Shown here piece by piece: positions 38,582 through 47,145 of a stretch of DNA of 64,000 nt; the stretch's first letter is position 1, and the number at the start of each line of letters is the position of its first letter. The notes beneath the pieces were generated by a model. It searched no databases and was not told where the DNA came from. It was given only the letters and a program-made list of their open reading frames with translations. Source of the stretch: Rhea pennata. Its lineage: Eukaryota > Chordata > Aves > Rheiformes > Rheidae. The position numbers and the translations under genes are program-made. The stretch is taken from NCBI RefSeq assembly GCF_028389875.1, contig NC_084665.1, forward strand, positions 121,786,602 through 121,850,601, read 5' to 3'.

Positions 38582-38699
38582 CTGCGGAGGTGCCGGTGTG
38601 CTCGCAGGACTCCTTGGCAGAGGGGCTGCCTGGAAAGTCCTTCTTCTCCCCAAATATTGCTGGGTAGCTATCGATGAGCAGCTCCACCAGCATCGTCAC
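38582..38699 (-). CDS. RhoGAP-like gene, post-GAP exon
   Basis: A 118-nt exon, ACAG|GTG at 38,699 and GCAG|GTAGG at 38,582. It encodes VTMLVELLIDSYPAIFGE then KKDFPGSPSAKESCEHTG. This matches the last helix of the RhoGAP domain and the segment after it in TAGAP (LVEFLIDNCFEIFGE there). It starts in phase 0, as needed after 38,970, and ends in phase 1, as needed by the last exon. Confidence 0.75.
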
Positions 38700-38914
38700 C
38701 TGTAGCATACACAAAAGCATGCACGTCAGGGCCAGGGGCTGAAAACAGGCTCAGCCCTCTTTGCTGTCCCGACCAGTGATTGTGTCCCCAAAGCTGTAGC
38801 TCTGTGGCTGCAGCTGCAAGCAGAGCTTGGCCTGTCAGCTTGTGCGTAGCCCAGCTGAGGGGCGTCCCCCACGCCGCTGCTGCAGTTTGCTTTTGTAAAG
38901 GCCGTGGGATGTGT

Positions 38915-39345
38915 GGGCACGGCTCAGCCATGCCCCAGGGTGGGCAGCTGGCTGGCAAGGTCGGCATACCGTGTCGGTCATCTCCCTGAACGCTTCCAGG
39001 GGCAGCGTGCTCTCCGTGCCTGCGCTCAGCCTGTTGGGACCAACACAGGTGGCAAGGTTTCGAGCGTTCATCCTGCTGGTCTCTGTGTTCTCACTGATGC
39101 GGTGGAGCATGGCAAGCAGGGGCTTCAGCAAGAGGCATTTTCCCTGGGGTAGTTGGTCCACTACCTAGTACCGTTGGTCCTAGGGGAACACAAACCGAAC
39201 GCGCTGTGACTTCAGGGGCAGTGAGTGAATCTTCAGGAAGCTCCCACCAGTGGCGCCTCCTCCACACAGAGCAAGGCCCCTGCTTTCTCTGATGACTTTG
39301 CACAACGGGTCCTATGGAGAAAGCCCCAACGGCTGCTGAGCAACT
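38915..39345. repeat. Duplicated segment, copy 1 (pair with 42,436-42,855)
   Basis: About 430 bases are repeated at 42,436-42,855 in the same orientation with roughly 90 percent identity by eye, including one whole RhoGAP exon and its flanking introns. 'aagctcccaccagtggcgcc' occurs in both. There are small indels between the copies. Confidence 0.88.
38970..39164 (-). CDS. RhoGAP-like gene, RhoGAP exon 4
   Basis: A 195-nt exon, TAG|GTAGTGG at 39,164 and GACACG|GTATGC at 38,970, phase 0 at both ends. The 65 residues contain LLLKPLLAMLHRISENTET, then ARNLATCVGPN and ESTLPLEAFREM. This is the classic RhoGAP helix with the conserved asparagine of N-L-A-x-x-x-x-P-N that contacts the Rho switch region. 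The exon itself is intact. Its duplicate at 42,496-42,690 has the same length and phase. Confidence 0.85.
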
Positions 39346-39638
39346 GCTTAAGTACAAGATCTGGAAGGACAAGATCTGGACTGCAAGGCAGGCATCTCAG
39401 CACAGTGCCTGCTTTCCAGGAGACTGACAGCGTGAATAAAGGCGAGGTGGTGACGAGAGGTGCCGGCAGGCTTTGCCAAGGCCCATGAAAGCCTGGCACT
39501 GTGCTGTGTAGTATCAGCACTAGCAAGATGACGGGAAGGACAGGTCTTTGCAGGAGCCTCCCCATCACCAGAGGAGGCCACGGCCTCTGCTGGACACTCC
39601 AGAAGGCTCCACGGGTGCTGCCTAAGGCACTTACTTAC

Positions 39639-39749
39639 TGTTTCAGTTTGTCAATCTGTTGCTCCTTGCATGGCTCCTCCAGAGCCAGCATCCACTTCTC
39701 GTAGAGGGTCGCCGACAGGAGCGTGGAGGGGATGTTGCGCAGGAACATC
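39639..39749 (-). pseudogene. RhoGAP-like gene, RhoGAP exon 3 with frameshift
   Basis: The minus strand after CTTGCAG reads GAT-G-TTC-CTG-CGC. Family members have D-F-L-R here, so one G is extra. The conserved block FLRNIPSTLLSATLYEKWM then LALEEPCKEQQIDKLK follows in the shifted frame. At the 3' end AAACAG runs straight into TAAGTAAG: the G expected before TAAG is missing, and the only GT donor leaves CA. Read in the frame set by the previous exon, the exon hits TGA near its end. The two single-base changes cancel in length (111 nt) but not in coding. Confidence 0.75.
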
Positions 39750-39789
39750 CTGCAAGGCCGAGATCTGGAGCTGAGGCTTTGGAGCTCAG

Positions 39790-39985
39790 CCCTGAGCCCC
39801 AGATCTCAGCCTTCCTCTCTAAGGAGGCTGCTGGGCATGAGGAGGAGCAGGCAGAGCAGAAGGAGGAGGAGGAGGAAGTCAGGAAAATGGTGGCCCAACA
39901 AAGAGAACTGAAAGCCAGACGGAGAAGAGAGCTGCCAAACTTTGGGCGGCCTGCAAACACATCGTCTGCCTTCACCAGGCTTTGA
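39790..39985 (-). other. Intronic sequence between RhoGAP exons, with Lys/Glu-rich antisense frame
   Basis: Between RhoGAP exons 2 and 3. On the plus strand a frame here reads as a charged coiled-coil-like stretch (EEEQAEQKEEEEEVRKMVAQ, then RELKARRRREL). I take it as a by-product of a pyrimidine-rich intron on the minus strand, but the pattern is unusually coherent. Confidence 0.3.
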
Positions 39986-40075
39986 GCTCGGAGTGCCCCG
40001 GGCCCAGCCAGGCACTCGCGGGGGCCCCCGCACCATCGCACTGTGCTCTGCCAGCTGCACGGCACGAGAATGCAC

Positions 40076-40237
40076 CTTCAGCACGACAGCCAGCAGGAGC
40101 ACCGGCTGGCTCTGCAGCTCCACGGCGCGTCCCATGTCGAGGGCCTCCTTCAGCTCCCGGCGAGCTTTCTCGCTGGCCCCCTTGCGGAACACACCCTCCT
40201 CGGCAGGGCCTTCCCGGTGCAGGACGGCCAGGAGATC
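40076..40237 (-). CDS. RhoGAP-like gene, RhoGAP exon 2 with arginine finger
   Basis: A 162-nt exon, GGCAG|GATCTC at 40,237 and CTGAAG|GTGCAT at 40,076, phase 0 at both ends. It encodes DLLAVLHREGPAEEGVFRKG then ASEKARRELKEAL and LLLAVVLK. The arginine of G-V-F-R is at the catalytic arginine-finger position of RhoGAPs. EGPAEEGVFRK and ASEKARRELKE closely follow TAGAP/ARHGAP20 as I remember them. The exon is intact. The donor GTGCAT is a weak match to consensus. Confidence 0.85.
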
Positions 40238-40443
40238 CTGCCGGCCAAAGCAAAGGGAAGAGTGCGCGGGGCGCAGTGAGGCCCCGTCGCGCTGCGGCTG
40301 GAGCTCGCGGCCTCGCCGGCGCCTGAGGAGCGCGTGGGCAGGCAGAGCCCCCGGGGGCCTGTGCGCCGAGAGGCACAGCGCGAGCGCCGCGCACGGCTGC
40401 CGGGGGCGAGGAGCTGGCTGCCTGCACGGCCCCGCCGCCTTAC

Positions 40444-40616
40444 CTGCACGGCCTGGGGCAGCCTCTCCTCTTCCCCGCAGAGCCTGGCCAGGGGCTGCCC
40501 AAAGAGAGGGCTCCCGCGCGCGGGCTCCGGCCGCCCGGGCCAGGCCCCCGCGGCCGAGGGCCGTCTCCCACCAAACGGCCACGGCAAGCCCCTCTTCCTC
40601 TTGCTCGGCCCACCAG
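40444..40616 (-). CDS. RhoGAP-like gene, RhoGAP exon 1
   Basis: A 173-nt exon, TTGCAG|CTGGTG at 40,616 and GTGCAG|GTAAGG at 40,444, starting after a phase-1 exon and ending in phase 0. It encodes GGPSKRKRGLPWPFGGRRP, then a low-complexity Gly/Pro/Ala piece, then SPLFGQPLARLCGEEERLPQ. The basic K-R-K-x-x-L-x-W-P-F motif followed by L-F-G-Q-P-L is a TAGAP/ARHGAP20 signature at the start of the GAP domain. The linker is GC-expanded compared with mammals. Confidence 0.8.
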
Positions 40617-41100
40617 CTGCAAGCAAGAGGAAAGGCAAAGTCTGCCTTAAAATCCAGCCGCAGAGCCGCATGCGCGCCGTGCCGCGGGCTCCCGGCGGCA
40701 GAGCAGAGCTGTGCGCGGCAGCAGCGCCCGGGAGCTCCCGGGGCCCTGGGGGACACCCCAGCCCTGCCCGGGGAAGCGCTGCCTGCGCTCTGCAACACCA
40801 GCATCCCTGCCAGGACAGCGGCTTCCCGGCACCTTGCGCCTTCCCGTTGCGGGGGAGCACCCAGGAATGCGCGCGGGGGTCTGGCGCGCGCAGGGCTCGT
40901 TGGGGCGGAGGTCCCGGCGGGGCGGCAGCAGGGGCTGCTGCTTTGGAGCCGCTGCCCAGCGCCAGGCGAGGTGGCAGCTGCTCCGCTGCTGCTTCCGACT
41001 CACCAGGCGAGCGGCAAAGAGGCTCCTGCGGAGCCACCGGGGCCGAGGCAGGGCCCTGCGTGGCACCAGCCCTGCTGCAGCAAGGCCCGCCCCCGCTCAC

Positions 41101-41148
41101 CCCTGCCGAAATCAGCGCCTCCGCAGCGTGGCCGCTCAGCGACGCTGA
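41101..41148 (-). CDS. RhoGAP-like gene, possible RA-domain exon
   Basis: A 48-nt candidate, GGGCAG|TCAGCG at 41,148 and GCAGGG|GTGAGC at 41,101, phase 0 at both ends. It encodes SASLSGHAAEALISAG, which fits the 'v-s-x-x-d-T-A-x-E-v-I-x-x-A-L' pattern that opens Ras-association domains such as that of ARHGAP20. It is short, so chance is possible. An exon linking it (phase 0) to 40,616 (phase 1) is still missing. Confidence 0.35.
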
Positions 41149-41250
41149 CTGCCCAAGAGAGCAGAGAGCCGCCGTGAGCAGCTGCTCACCGTGGCCCGTG
41201 CCCAAAGCCCCCGGCGCTCGGGGCCCAGCGCCCCGCGCAACAACACTCAC

Positions 41251-41329
41251 CGCTCCGCCGAAGCCGACCGCCCGGAGCAGGGGCCCGAGGGAGGCGAGGC
41301 GCGTGACGCGGCTCTCCTGGGCTCCTCCG
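41251..41329 (-). CDS. RhoGAP-like gene, linker exon
   Basis: A 79-nt candidate, GCCCAG|CGGAGG at 41,329 and GGAGCG|GTGAGTG at 41,251. It takes up the phase-2 end of the PH exon at 41,643 and ends in phase 0. It encodes GGAQESRVTRLASLGPLLRA, then VGFGGA. The position and the x-x-V-T-R-L-x-S-L pattern are plausible for the linker after the PH domain. Supported mainly by splice sites and phase. Confidence 0.45.
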
Positions 41330-41642
41330 CTGGGCCTGGGCACGGGGCAGGCACAAGGGCGCAGCTGGGGCACAGCCGGCCCCCCCTGCGCGCGGCCCCC
41401 GCCCCAGCCCCGCGCCTCCGCGCCGCCCGCCCACAGCAGAGCTTCGCGCAGTGCCGGCTGCCAGCACCGCTCTGCACCGCCCCGGCTGCTGCCCCCGCGC
41501 CCCCGCCCTGCGCCAGCGCCCGCCCGCACCTCTGCCCCGCAGCTCGGCTCTCCCGCTGCCCCAGCCCCACCACTGCCTCGCTGGGGGCAGCTCCCCAGCA
41601 CCTCCGCACCGCCTGCAGCCTGCGGCGCGCGGCAGGGCTCAC

Positions 41643-41684
41643 CTGAGCATGGCGCTGAGCCACAGCTCCTTCACCCCCTGCGAC
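41643..41684 (-). CDS. RhoGAP-like gene, end of PH domain
   Basis: A 42-nt exon, GTGCAG|GTCGCA at 41,684 and GCTCAG|GTGAGC at 41,643. It completes the phase-2 CG of the previous exon to an arginine and reads SQGVKELWLSAML. The tryptophan in K-E-L-W-L corresponds to the invariant Trp of the last PH helix, so the exon is short but well supported by motif and phase. Confidence 0.6.
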
Positions 41685-41777
41685 CTGCACCCAAGGGCAC
41701 AGACAACCCTCAGAGACCCAGCCACCGCCTCCTCCCCCTGCTCTGCACAGGCCCAGGCCCCACGCGCCAAGACTCAC

Positions 41778-41954
41778 CGGAAAGTGACCACGCAGAGGTT
41801 TTCAGGCCACATGAGGCCGAGGCTGTTGGCGCATTTGAGGCCAAAAACCTCCCTGTCCTCGTCTTCCCACCCGCGTGCTGCCTCGTCCTTCCCACGTAGC
41901 ACCCGGAGCTCGCTGAGAAGCACCCGGTGCTTGAGGAGGAAGGTGGAGCCGCAT
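41778..41954 (-). CDS. RhoGAP-like gene, PH-domain exon
   Basis: A 177-nt exon, CGGCAG|ATGCGG at 41,954 and TTCCG|GTGAG at 41,778, phase 2 at both ends. It encodes CGSTFLLKHRVLLSELRVL, then a short acidic insert, then FGLKCANSLGLMWPENLCVV. The K-h-R-V-x-L-S-E-L strand and the L-x-W-P-x-N-x-x-V-x-F-R strand match the PH domain of ARHGAP20-type proteins as I recall it. The upstream PH half and the N-terminus should lie further up the plus coordinate, but I could not recognise them. Confidence 0.65.
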
Positions 41955-42304
41955 CTGCCGGGAGCGATGCGAGCGTGCACCCTGGGGGCTGTGTCGTGCC
42001 GTGGGGGCAGCCCCAGCAGTATCCCAGGCAGGGCAGAGCCCTTGCACACGGGCCAAGCCTCGGGGCGGGCGCCCAAGCCTGGAGCCTGGGCCAGGAGCAG
42101 GGCGCTCGGGGGCTGCGCACGAGGATGGTAAATCTGGGAGGTGGCCCCTTCCCTCTGGGCTGCTGGGCGCTGTGGCCGGCACTGCTGCCTCCTGGGGGCT
42201 GCAGGCAGGGGCGGTGCGGGGGCAAGGAGGCAAGGCCGCCAGGAGCCCCCCGGATGCCGCAGCAGTTGGCCTGGCCCATGGCGCCGCGGCCGCCCAGATG
42301 GCTG

Positions 42305-42420
42305 CTCCGTCTGCCACCACAGAGCCCACATCTTCTTGCAGCTTTCCCCATGCTTGTGTGTTTGGAGCACGTTACTACTACTTCATTAGAAAGAGGGATG
42401 TATGAAGCATGTGCTACAGT
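42305..42420. repeat. Duplicated segment, copy 2 (pair with 32,890-33,000)
   Basis: Second copy of the segment at 32,890-33,000. It ends abruptly at about 42,435, where a copy of a different segment begins, so the region is a mosaic of two paralogous sources. Confidence 0.75.
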
Positions 42421-42435
42421 CCTCCCAGTTGTGGG

Positions 42436-42855
42436 TGCGTGGGCACGGCTCAGCCGTGCCCCAGGGTGGGCAGCTGGCTGGCGAGGTCAGCATACCATGT
42501 CGGTCATCTCCCTGAGCGCTTCCAGGGGCAGTGTGCTCTCTGTGCCTGCGCTCAGCCTGTTGGGACCAACACAGGTGGCAAGGTTTCGAGCGTCCATCCT
42601 GTTGGTCTCTGTGTTCTCACTGATGCGGTGGAGCATGGCAAGCAGAGGCTTCAGCAAGAGATGATTTGCCCAGGGCAGTTGGTCTGGCCCCTAGGGGAAC
42701 ACAGACTGAACACGCTGTGACTCCAGGGGCAGCGAGCAAGCCTCCAGGAAGCTCCCACCAGTGGCGCCTCCTCCACACAGAGCAAGGCCCCTGCTTTCTC
42801 TGACCACTTTACACAACTGGTCCTATGGAGAAACCCTCAACGGCTGCTGAGCCAG
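42436..42855. repeat. Duplicated segment, copy 2 (pair with 38,915-39,345)
   Basis: Same-orientation copy of the RhoGAP exon 4 region with intron flanks on both sides. It runs directly into a CR1 3' end at about 42,862. Confidence 0.88.
42496..42690 (-). pseudogene. Isolated duplicate of RhoGAP exon 4
   Basis: A 195-nt open exon with intact TAG acceptor (42,693-42,691) and GTATGC donor, phase 0 at both ends. It encodes LLLKPLLAMLHRISENTETN, then RMDARNLATCVGPN and ESTLPLEALREMTDM. It differs from the 38,970-39,164 copy by several replacements (for example QGKC to WANH, SRMN to NRMD). The second version is nearer the family consensus N-R-M-D, so it may be the less changed copy. No partner exons lie within 3 kb upstream, so it is an orphan exon or could be spliced into the downstream gene. 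Confidence 0.7.
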
Positions 42856-42859
42856 ATCC

Positions 42860-42950
42860 TGGGCAACATGCCCTGCTTGAGCCGGGGAGTTGGACCAGGT
42901 GATCTCCAGAGGTCCCTTTAACCTCAGCCCGACTGTGATTCTGTGTTTCT
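42860..42950 (+). mobile_element. CR1 LINE extreme 3' end
   Basis: About 90 bases of CR1 3' UTR ('gttggaccaggtgatctcc', then 'aggtccctttaacctcag', then 'tgtgattctgtg'). It marks the right edge of the GC-rich block; a CR1 3' end in the same orientation marks the left edge at 32,695. Confidence 0.8.
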
Positions 42951-45900
42951 TCTTAGGCTGCAGGCTGGACAAACCTGTCTCTGATCCTCTCCTGGTTGGA
43001 CACACCCCTTCCAATGCCTAAACTTCATTATACTTCATTGAACTTGCTCCAGTATTCCAATATTTTTTCTTTTACTGGGGAGACCAAACTTTGAGGGAGA
43101 GCGTCCATGGAAAAACATTTAAAAAGATTGTTTGAAAGTGGTAAATTTTATTAAAATCTTCTGAAAGTGAGCTCCGTTAATTAGGTCTTGTGCTTGTGGA
43201 ATTTTTTCCCCTCCATTCCTGAGCATAAGCTGCCACTATCATGACCCTAGCATCTGCTGATGTTCATCCTTGTGAGCTGGAGCTCATTCTTGTGCATACC
43301 TGAGGTGACCTAACCTAGTGCTGCAAAAGGTCTTGAAGATCAAGACCAAGACCTGAGTAATGACTCCTGTGTAAGCGGTGTAATAGAGAGTACATGAATA
43401 TCTGAGTTGATAACAGCTCAGTGTGCAGAGCAGAATGCCACAGAGAGATGGCAGCTCTGCCAGTCCATTTCAATGCTACTGAAATGTTCTGGCTGAAGTT
43501 TTGCAACAGAAGCTACAACTGCAAGAGGAGACTAAGCACAGAGATGTGGATGAAGAGTTCCAGGAATCAGATGAGATTTCCGATTGCTTCTGGAGGAAGG
43601 CTTCCTCTATTAAGGGGCATTTGGAAGATGTGCCAGTTGGGAGGAGACCACTGCGCTGCAAATCTGAGGTAACCAGCAGTGATGAGAAGAGAGACGGTCC
43701 TCTTCGGGCAAGGACATTCAGAGATTTTCAGTATGCTTTGATCGGTTCATCAGGGAAGCCCACGTAAGTGGCAGTCACTGAGGGTTCACTATCAGGACTG
43801 CTCTGGGCACCTGCTTCAAGGGACATAACTGGTTCTGACCTGACACTCTAGTTTGCTATCACAGCTTGTGACGTGCAAGAGCATTTGCAATGACATGACC
43901 CGCGGAGCTGTGTGGGCTGGTGTTTATTTGGTTGTTTGTTCCATTTTGGTGTTGATTTTGCATGTTCTGTACACTTCGGGATTAAAATTACTTGACAGTG
44001 CTTGTTGGTTCTGTAAATGGAAAGGTCAGTATTTGTAGAACATTTTCTGTTTGCTTTCGTTACTTGTTCTTAGAATAGTGATTGGGATTCAAAGGTAACA
44101 CTGAGTCCTTCTCCATGGATGCTGCTGAAGGAACTGTGTAGTGTCATGTTTTTATAGCCTCCCTGAATTTATACATTTGCAGAATTTCTGCTTTCTGTTT
44201 ATGGGCAGTTTAGTGCTTTGGTCTGCTAGTCCAAGGGGTGTTACTTGTGTGCATACGGAATCTATTATGCATGATTTGTAGATCCTTTGTAGATTTAAAA
44301 AACAATGAAGAATGGGATTTCACAATGTAGGAACATTTCAGCCTATGAACTAAACTAAAAAAAAAAACCCTAAATATTTGAAAAATATTTGTCTTCCTAA
44401 AAGTGGAAATGCACAAATAGTTTGTAAACAGTGCAGGCTGCAGAGGCTTTATCTAAAGAAAAAGAGAGATTCAGTTGCTAAACTTTGAGGTTTGGGGTTT
44501 CTGCGAAACCTCATAATGACTGTGAGCAATTTTTCCTCTTTGTAACCACTGAGGAATCATGTGGGTCCATCCTAAGGTTTGAGAAGGAGGGTTCAGAGAC
44601 CCCCCGTTCTTCCAGGCCACTCTTTTTGTTGCCAGAATAGAAAGATGTTGCAGGAAGGTCTTGCGGTAAACCGCTGTTTCAGGAGGATGAGCTGTACAGA
44701 GCCTTGAAAGCTGAGACTAATGGACTTTATCCTTGATACAGATACACTGGATCCCAGAGGGGAAGGAGGTGGAAGTAATGCAGTATCTTTGAAAGAGCAT
44801 GCTTTTAAACAGTAATCTCCTGGTCTGCTTCTGTAGACTGGTCATGGCACTGTTGTAGGTCATGGAAAGATTTTCCTTGTTAGACTCTGTACTGTTCGCC
44901 TCTCCTACAATTCTCTGCTGATCTTAAACCACTTTCCCTTGTATTTCAGAGGCTTTCCTGAAGATATAGGACATTTCCCTTTCACTTCCAAGATCATCAT
45001 ATGCTGTGCAGTTGTTAATGCCAGTGTCTCTAAGGACCTGGATGCTGCCGGTATAGATACAGTAAGGCAAGAAAAATAATAATGTTATTTATTGTTCAAT
45101 GTCCTTGTTAACAAAGATTTAAAAATTATTCACACATCGATTTTGAGATACCCTCCTTCCTTTTTCCTGTCTTGGAATTTGGTTTCAGCTTTCTTTCCAT
45201 GTGCTTTGGAATATTGTTGTAGGAGATATGCCAAATGTATGTAGCCAAAATACGCTGTATGTCTGCATTTAGGGACCCAGCACAGGGCAAGAGGCCATGA
45301 GTAAGGATGCTAACACATGCAGTGGGTTTAGGCCCACGTCATGACCTCAGTCTCTCCCAGTTCCGTGAGGCCTGTGCCTTTTGCTATAGGTGGTTTTTGC
45401 TCTTCTACAATGGTTGTAAGTCTGTCTGAGGATGCTTGGATCTGTCTTTAAGGCTTGTTGTGTATGATCACATTTGGAATAGATATTCTCCAGCCTTCTG
45501 AACTGTATGTGATTGAATCCAATCTCCTCTCATCACAAGCAGTTACTTAGTCACACGAAGTGACTCAGGAACAGCTACCCTTCCACCATCATGGAAAGAT
45601 CTCTATCCCTGATCAAGGGGACCGTAAAGGCTAAAGGGCAAAATAAAAATTGCTTTCATTCATAAGACTTACGCCTTCTAATGTTCTGATTGTCTGAAAG
45701 GACACAGACATCTACCTGGGGCCAGGATGAAGGCAACCATTTCTTGTAAAGTCCAAGGTCCAGCTAGGACACTGCGTATCTAGAATTATAACTCCCCTTA
45801 CAGGCTCAGTATTTACCGTGCCATCAGTGTTGCTCTGTAAGGATTCTAAGACACATCTGGAATTAGCAATGTTTAAGTCTTCTCAATACTCTTGTGCCTC

Positions 45901-46570
45901 TTAATTCCTGTCTGGTATTTCTCAAATGCCTTTTTAATACCTTTGTTCCAATTAGAAATAAAATGACATTCTGAGATTTGCACTGATTAATTAAAAAAAA
46001 AATCTTTTCGGAATTTGTAGTTAACACACCTGTACTGACCAACTGAAATAACTGCTTGCTTATTTTATATATGCTATATCCAGATGCAGATTTAACTGGG
46101 CTGGGAGGCAGAAAAAAAGAACTGAAGTTCCTATTCCATCTCATTACCTTTTCTGAATATGATCCCATGCTTTTTCCTGGTTTGTTCACTTTTTGGGAAG
46201 CTTCATCCAGCACCAGCAGCAGAACTACAGAGTGCCTGACTTGCAACAAAACCTATGATGGCATGTGGGCAAACAGGCTGATCAGGACAGCGTAAAAAGC
46301 GGAGTGGAGATGGCCAGTGCAGTTCAGAGCACAGATACAAATATCACATTATCACAGTTACAAAACAACACAGCAATTCTCCAATTAAATCATCCCGACA
46401 GCTGCCCTGAGCGCATGAAGAGCATTTTCCCTGAACGCAATCAGGTTTATAACAGAATTCCTGCAACAGCACAGGGAAAAGGGCAAACAGAGCAGTAACG
46501 TGTCAGAGGCGTGCAGGCTGCAATGAGACGGGTGCGATTCTCTCAGCTGGAAAACGGAGGATTTGGGGGC
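42951..46570. other. Intronic DNA upstream of the CpG island
   Basis: Mostly single-copy-looking DNA of ordinary AT content. It contains one unidentified ORF with splice-like ends (43,483-43,763, separate entry). I saw no other supported feature. Confidence 0.45.
43483..43763 (+). other. Unidentified ORF with strong donor, possible exon
   Basis: Open on the plus strand from after the TGA at 43,480 to the TAA at 43,765. The TAA is part of a consensus donor (CAC|GTAAGTGG), so the frame could leave in phase 2 at 43,763. Candidate acceptors are CTGAAG at 43,498 and GCAACAG at 43,509. The translation starts NVLAEVLQQKLQLQEETK, continues with an acidic EEFQESDE part, and ends ARTFRDFQYALIGSSGKP; it looks like a charged helical, protein-like sequence. 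I do not recognise the family. No start codon is obvious, so it would be an internal exon of an unknown plus-strand transcript, or chance. Confidence 0.35.
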
Positions 46571-46579
46571 TGATTGTTT

Positions 46580-46596
46580 CCCCCCCCCCCCCCCCC
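46580..46596 (+). repeat. Poly(C) run
   Basis: Seventeen consecutive C at the edge of the CpG island (G17 on the minus strand). It may be length-variable. Confidence 0.95.
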
Positions 46597-46838
46597 GTTC
46601 TTTCTTTAATCTAGCACACACAGAACTGTCGTTTTCTTTCTTAAAACAGAGATCAGCGCAGGCAGCTGGAACTCGAGCGACTTCAGAGCGGCCTGCGGCC
46701 GAGCAGCCGCCGCGGGCGATCGCACCCCGCGGCCCGGCTCGCTGCGGGGCAGAGGGGGCGGCGGCCCCGGGCGCTGCGGCGTCCCGCGCTCGGACCTGGC
46801 GGCGAGCTCGGGGCTGCCGCAGGCGGCACCGGCAGCTC

Positions 46839-46872
46839 CGCCCGTGCCCGTGCCCGTGCCCGTGCCCGTGCC
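46839..46872 (+). repeat. (CCCGTG)n hexanucleotide repeat
   Basis: Five tandem copies of CCGTGC/CCCGTG within the CpG island. Confidence 0.9.
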
Positions 46873-47078
46873 CAGACCTCGGCTGCGGGCGGACAGACGG
46901 GCGGACAGCCGGCCGGAGCGCTGCGGGGGCTCCCGGCGCCCCCGACGCTGCGGGCGGCCCCTCCGCTGCCTCCTCCCCGCCCCTGCCCTGCATTGGCTGC
47001 GGGCGGCTGACGGGCAGCTCGGCGGGCCCCTGTCGGCCGGCCGCGGAGGGGCATGTCTGCACTGGGGGTCCGTGCCGC

Positions 47079-47145
47079 GCCGAGCCGCGCCGAGCCGAGC
47101 CGCGCCGCACCGCACCGCACCGCACCGCACCGCACCGCACCGCAC
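47079..47145 (+). repeat. Pentanucleotide array (GAGCC/GCGCC then CGCAC x8)
   Basis: Five-base units: first GCCGA/GCCGC variants, then eight perfect CGCAC copies (47,106-47,145). It ends 29 bases before the FKBP1B start codon, so it almost surely lies in the 5' UTR. Confidence 0.92.

Larger units (their letters stand above)
37642..41954 (-). pseudogene. TAGAP/ARHGAP20-family RhoGAP gene, probably a pseudogene
   Basis: A multi-exon gene nested in WDCP intron 1 on the same strand. Reading the minus strand I could join nine exon candidates: two PH-domain pieces, a linker, a possible RA-domain piece, four RhoGAP exons, a post-GAP exon and a long Ser/Pro-rich last exon. All have GT/AG ends, and nearly all phases agree. 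The family accelerates GTP hydrolysis on Rho GTPases. The arginine finger (G-V-F-R) and the conserved N-L-A-x-C-x-G-P-N motif are both present. The GAP domain is closest in my memory to TAGAP; the PH pieces are closer to ARHGAP20. One RhoGAP exon (39,639-39,749) carries a one-base insertion and has lost a G at its donor, giving a premature TGA. No N-terminal exon or promoter was found. Bird genomes commonly hold extra predicted genes of this type. Pseudogene status is inferred from those lesions. Confidence 0.72.
21495..46650 (-). other. WDCP: Presumed WDCP intron 1 (about 25 kb)
   Basis: In mammals WDCP has a non-coding first exon just upstream of FKBP1B. If that holds here, everything between the CpG island near 47 kb and the coding exon is one intron. 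I could not pin the first exon or its donor by eye. The acceptor is probably one of the AGs within about 40 bases above 21,494. The intron holds CR1 copies, a GC-rich block with a nested RhoGAP-like gene, and a polypyrimidine array, all listed separately. Confidence 0.55.

Noticed and set aside
39942-42131. Plus-strand Ala/Pro/Arg-rich frames up to 521 codons
   Set aside because: GC-rich shadows opposite the RhoGAP exons, with no domain or coding pattern of their own.
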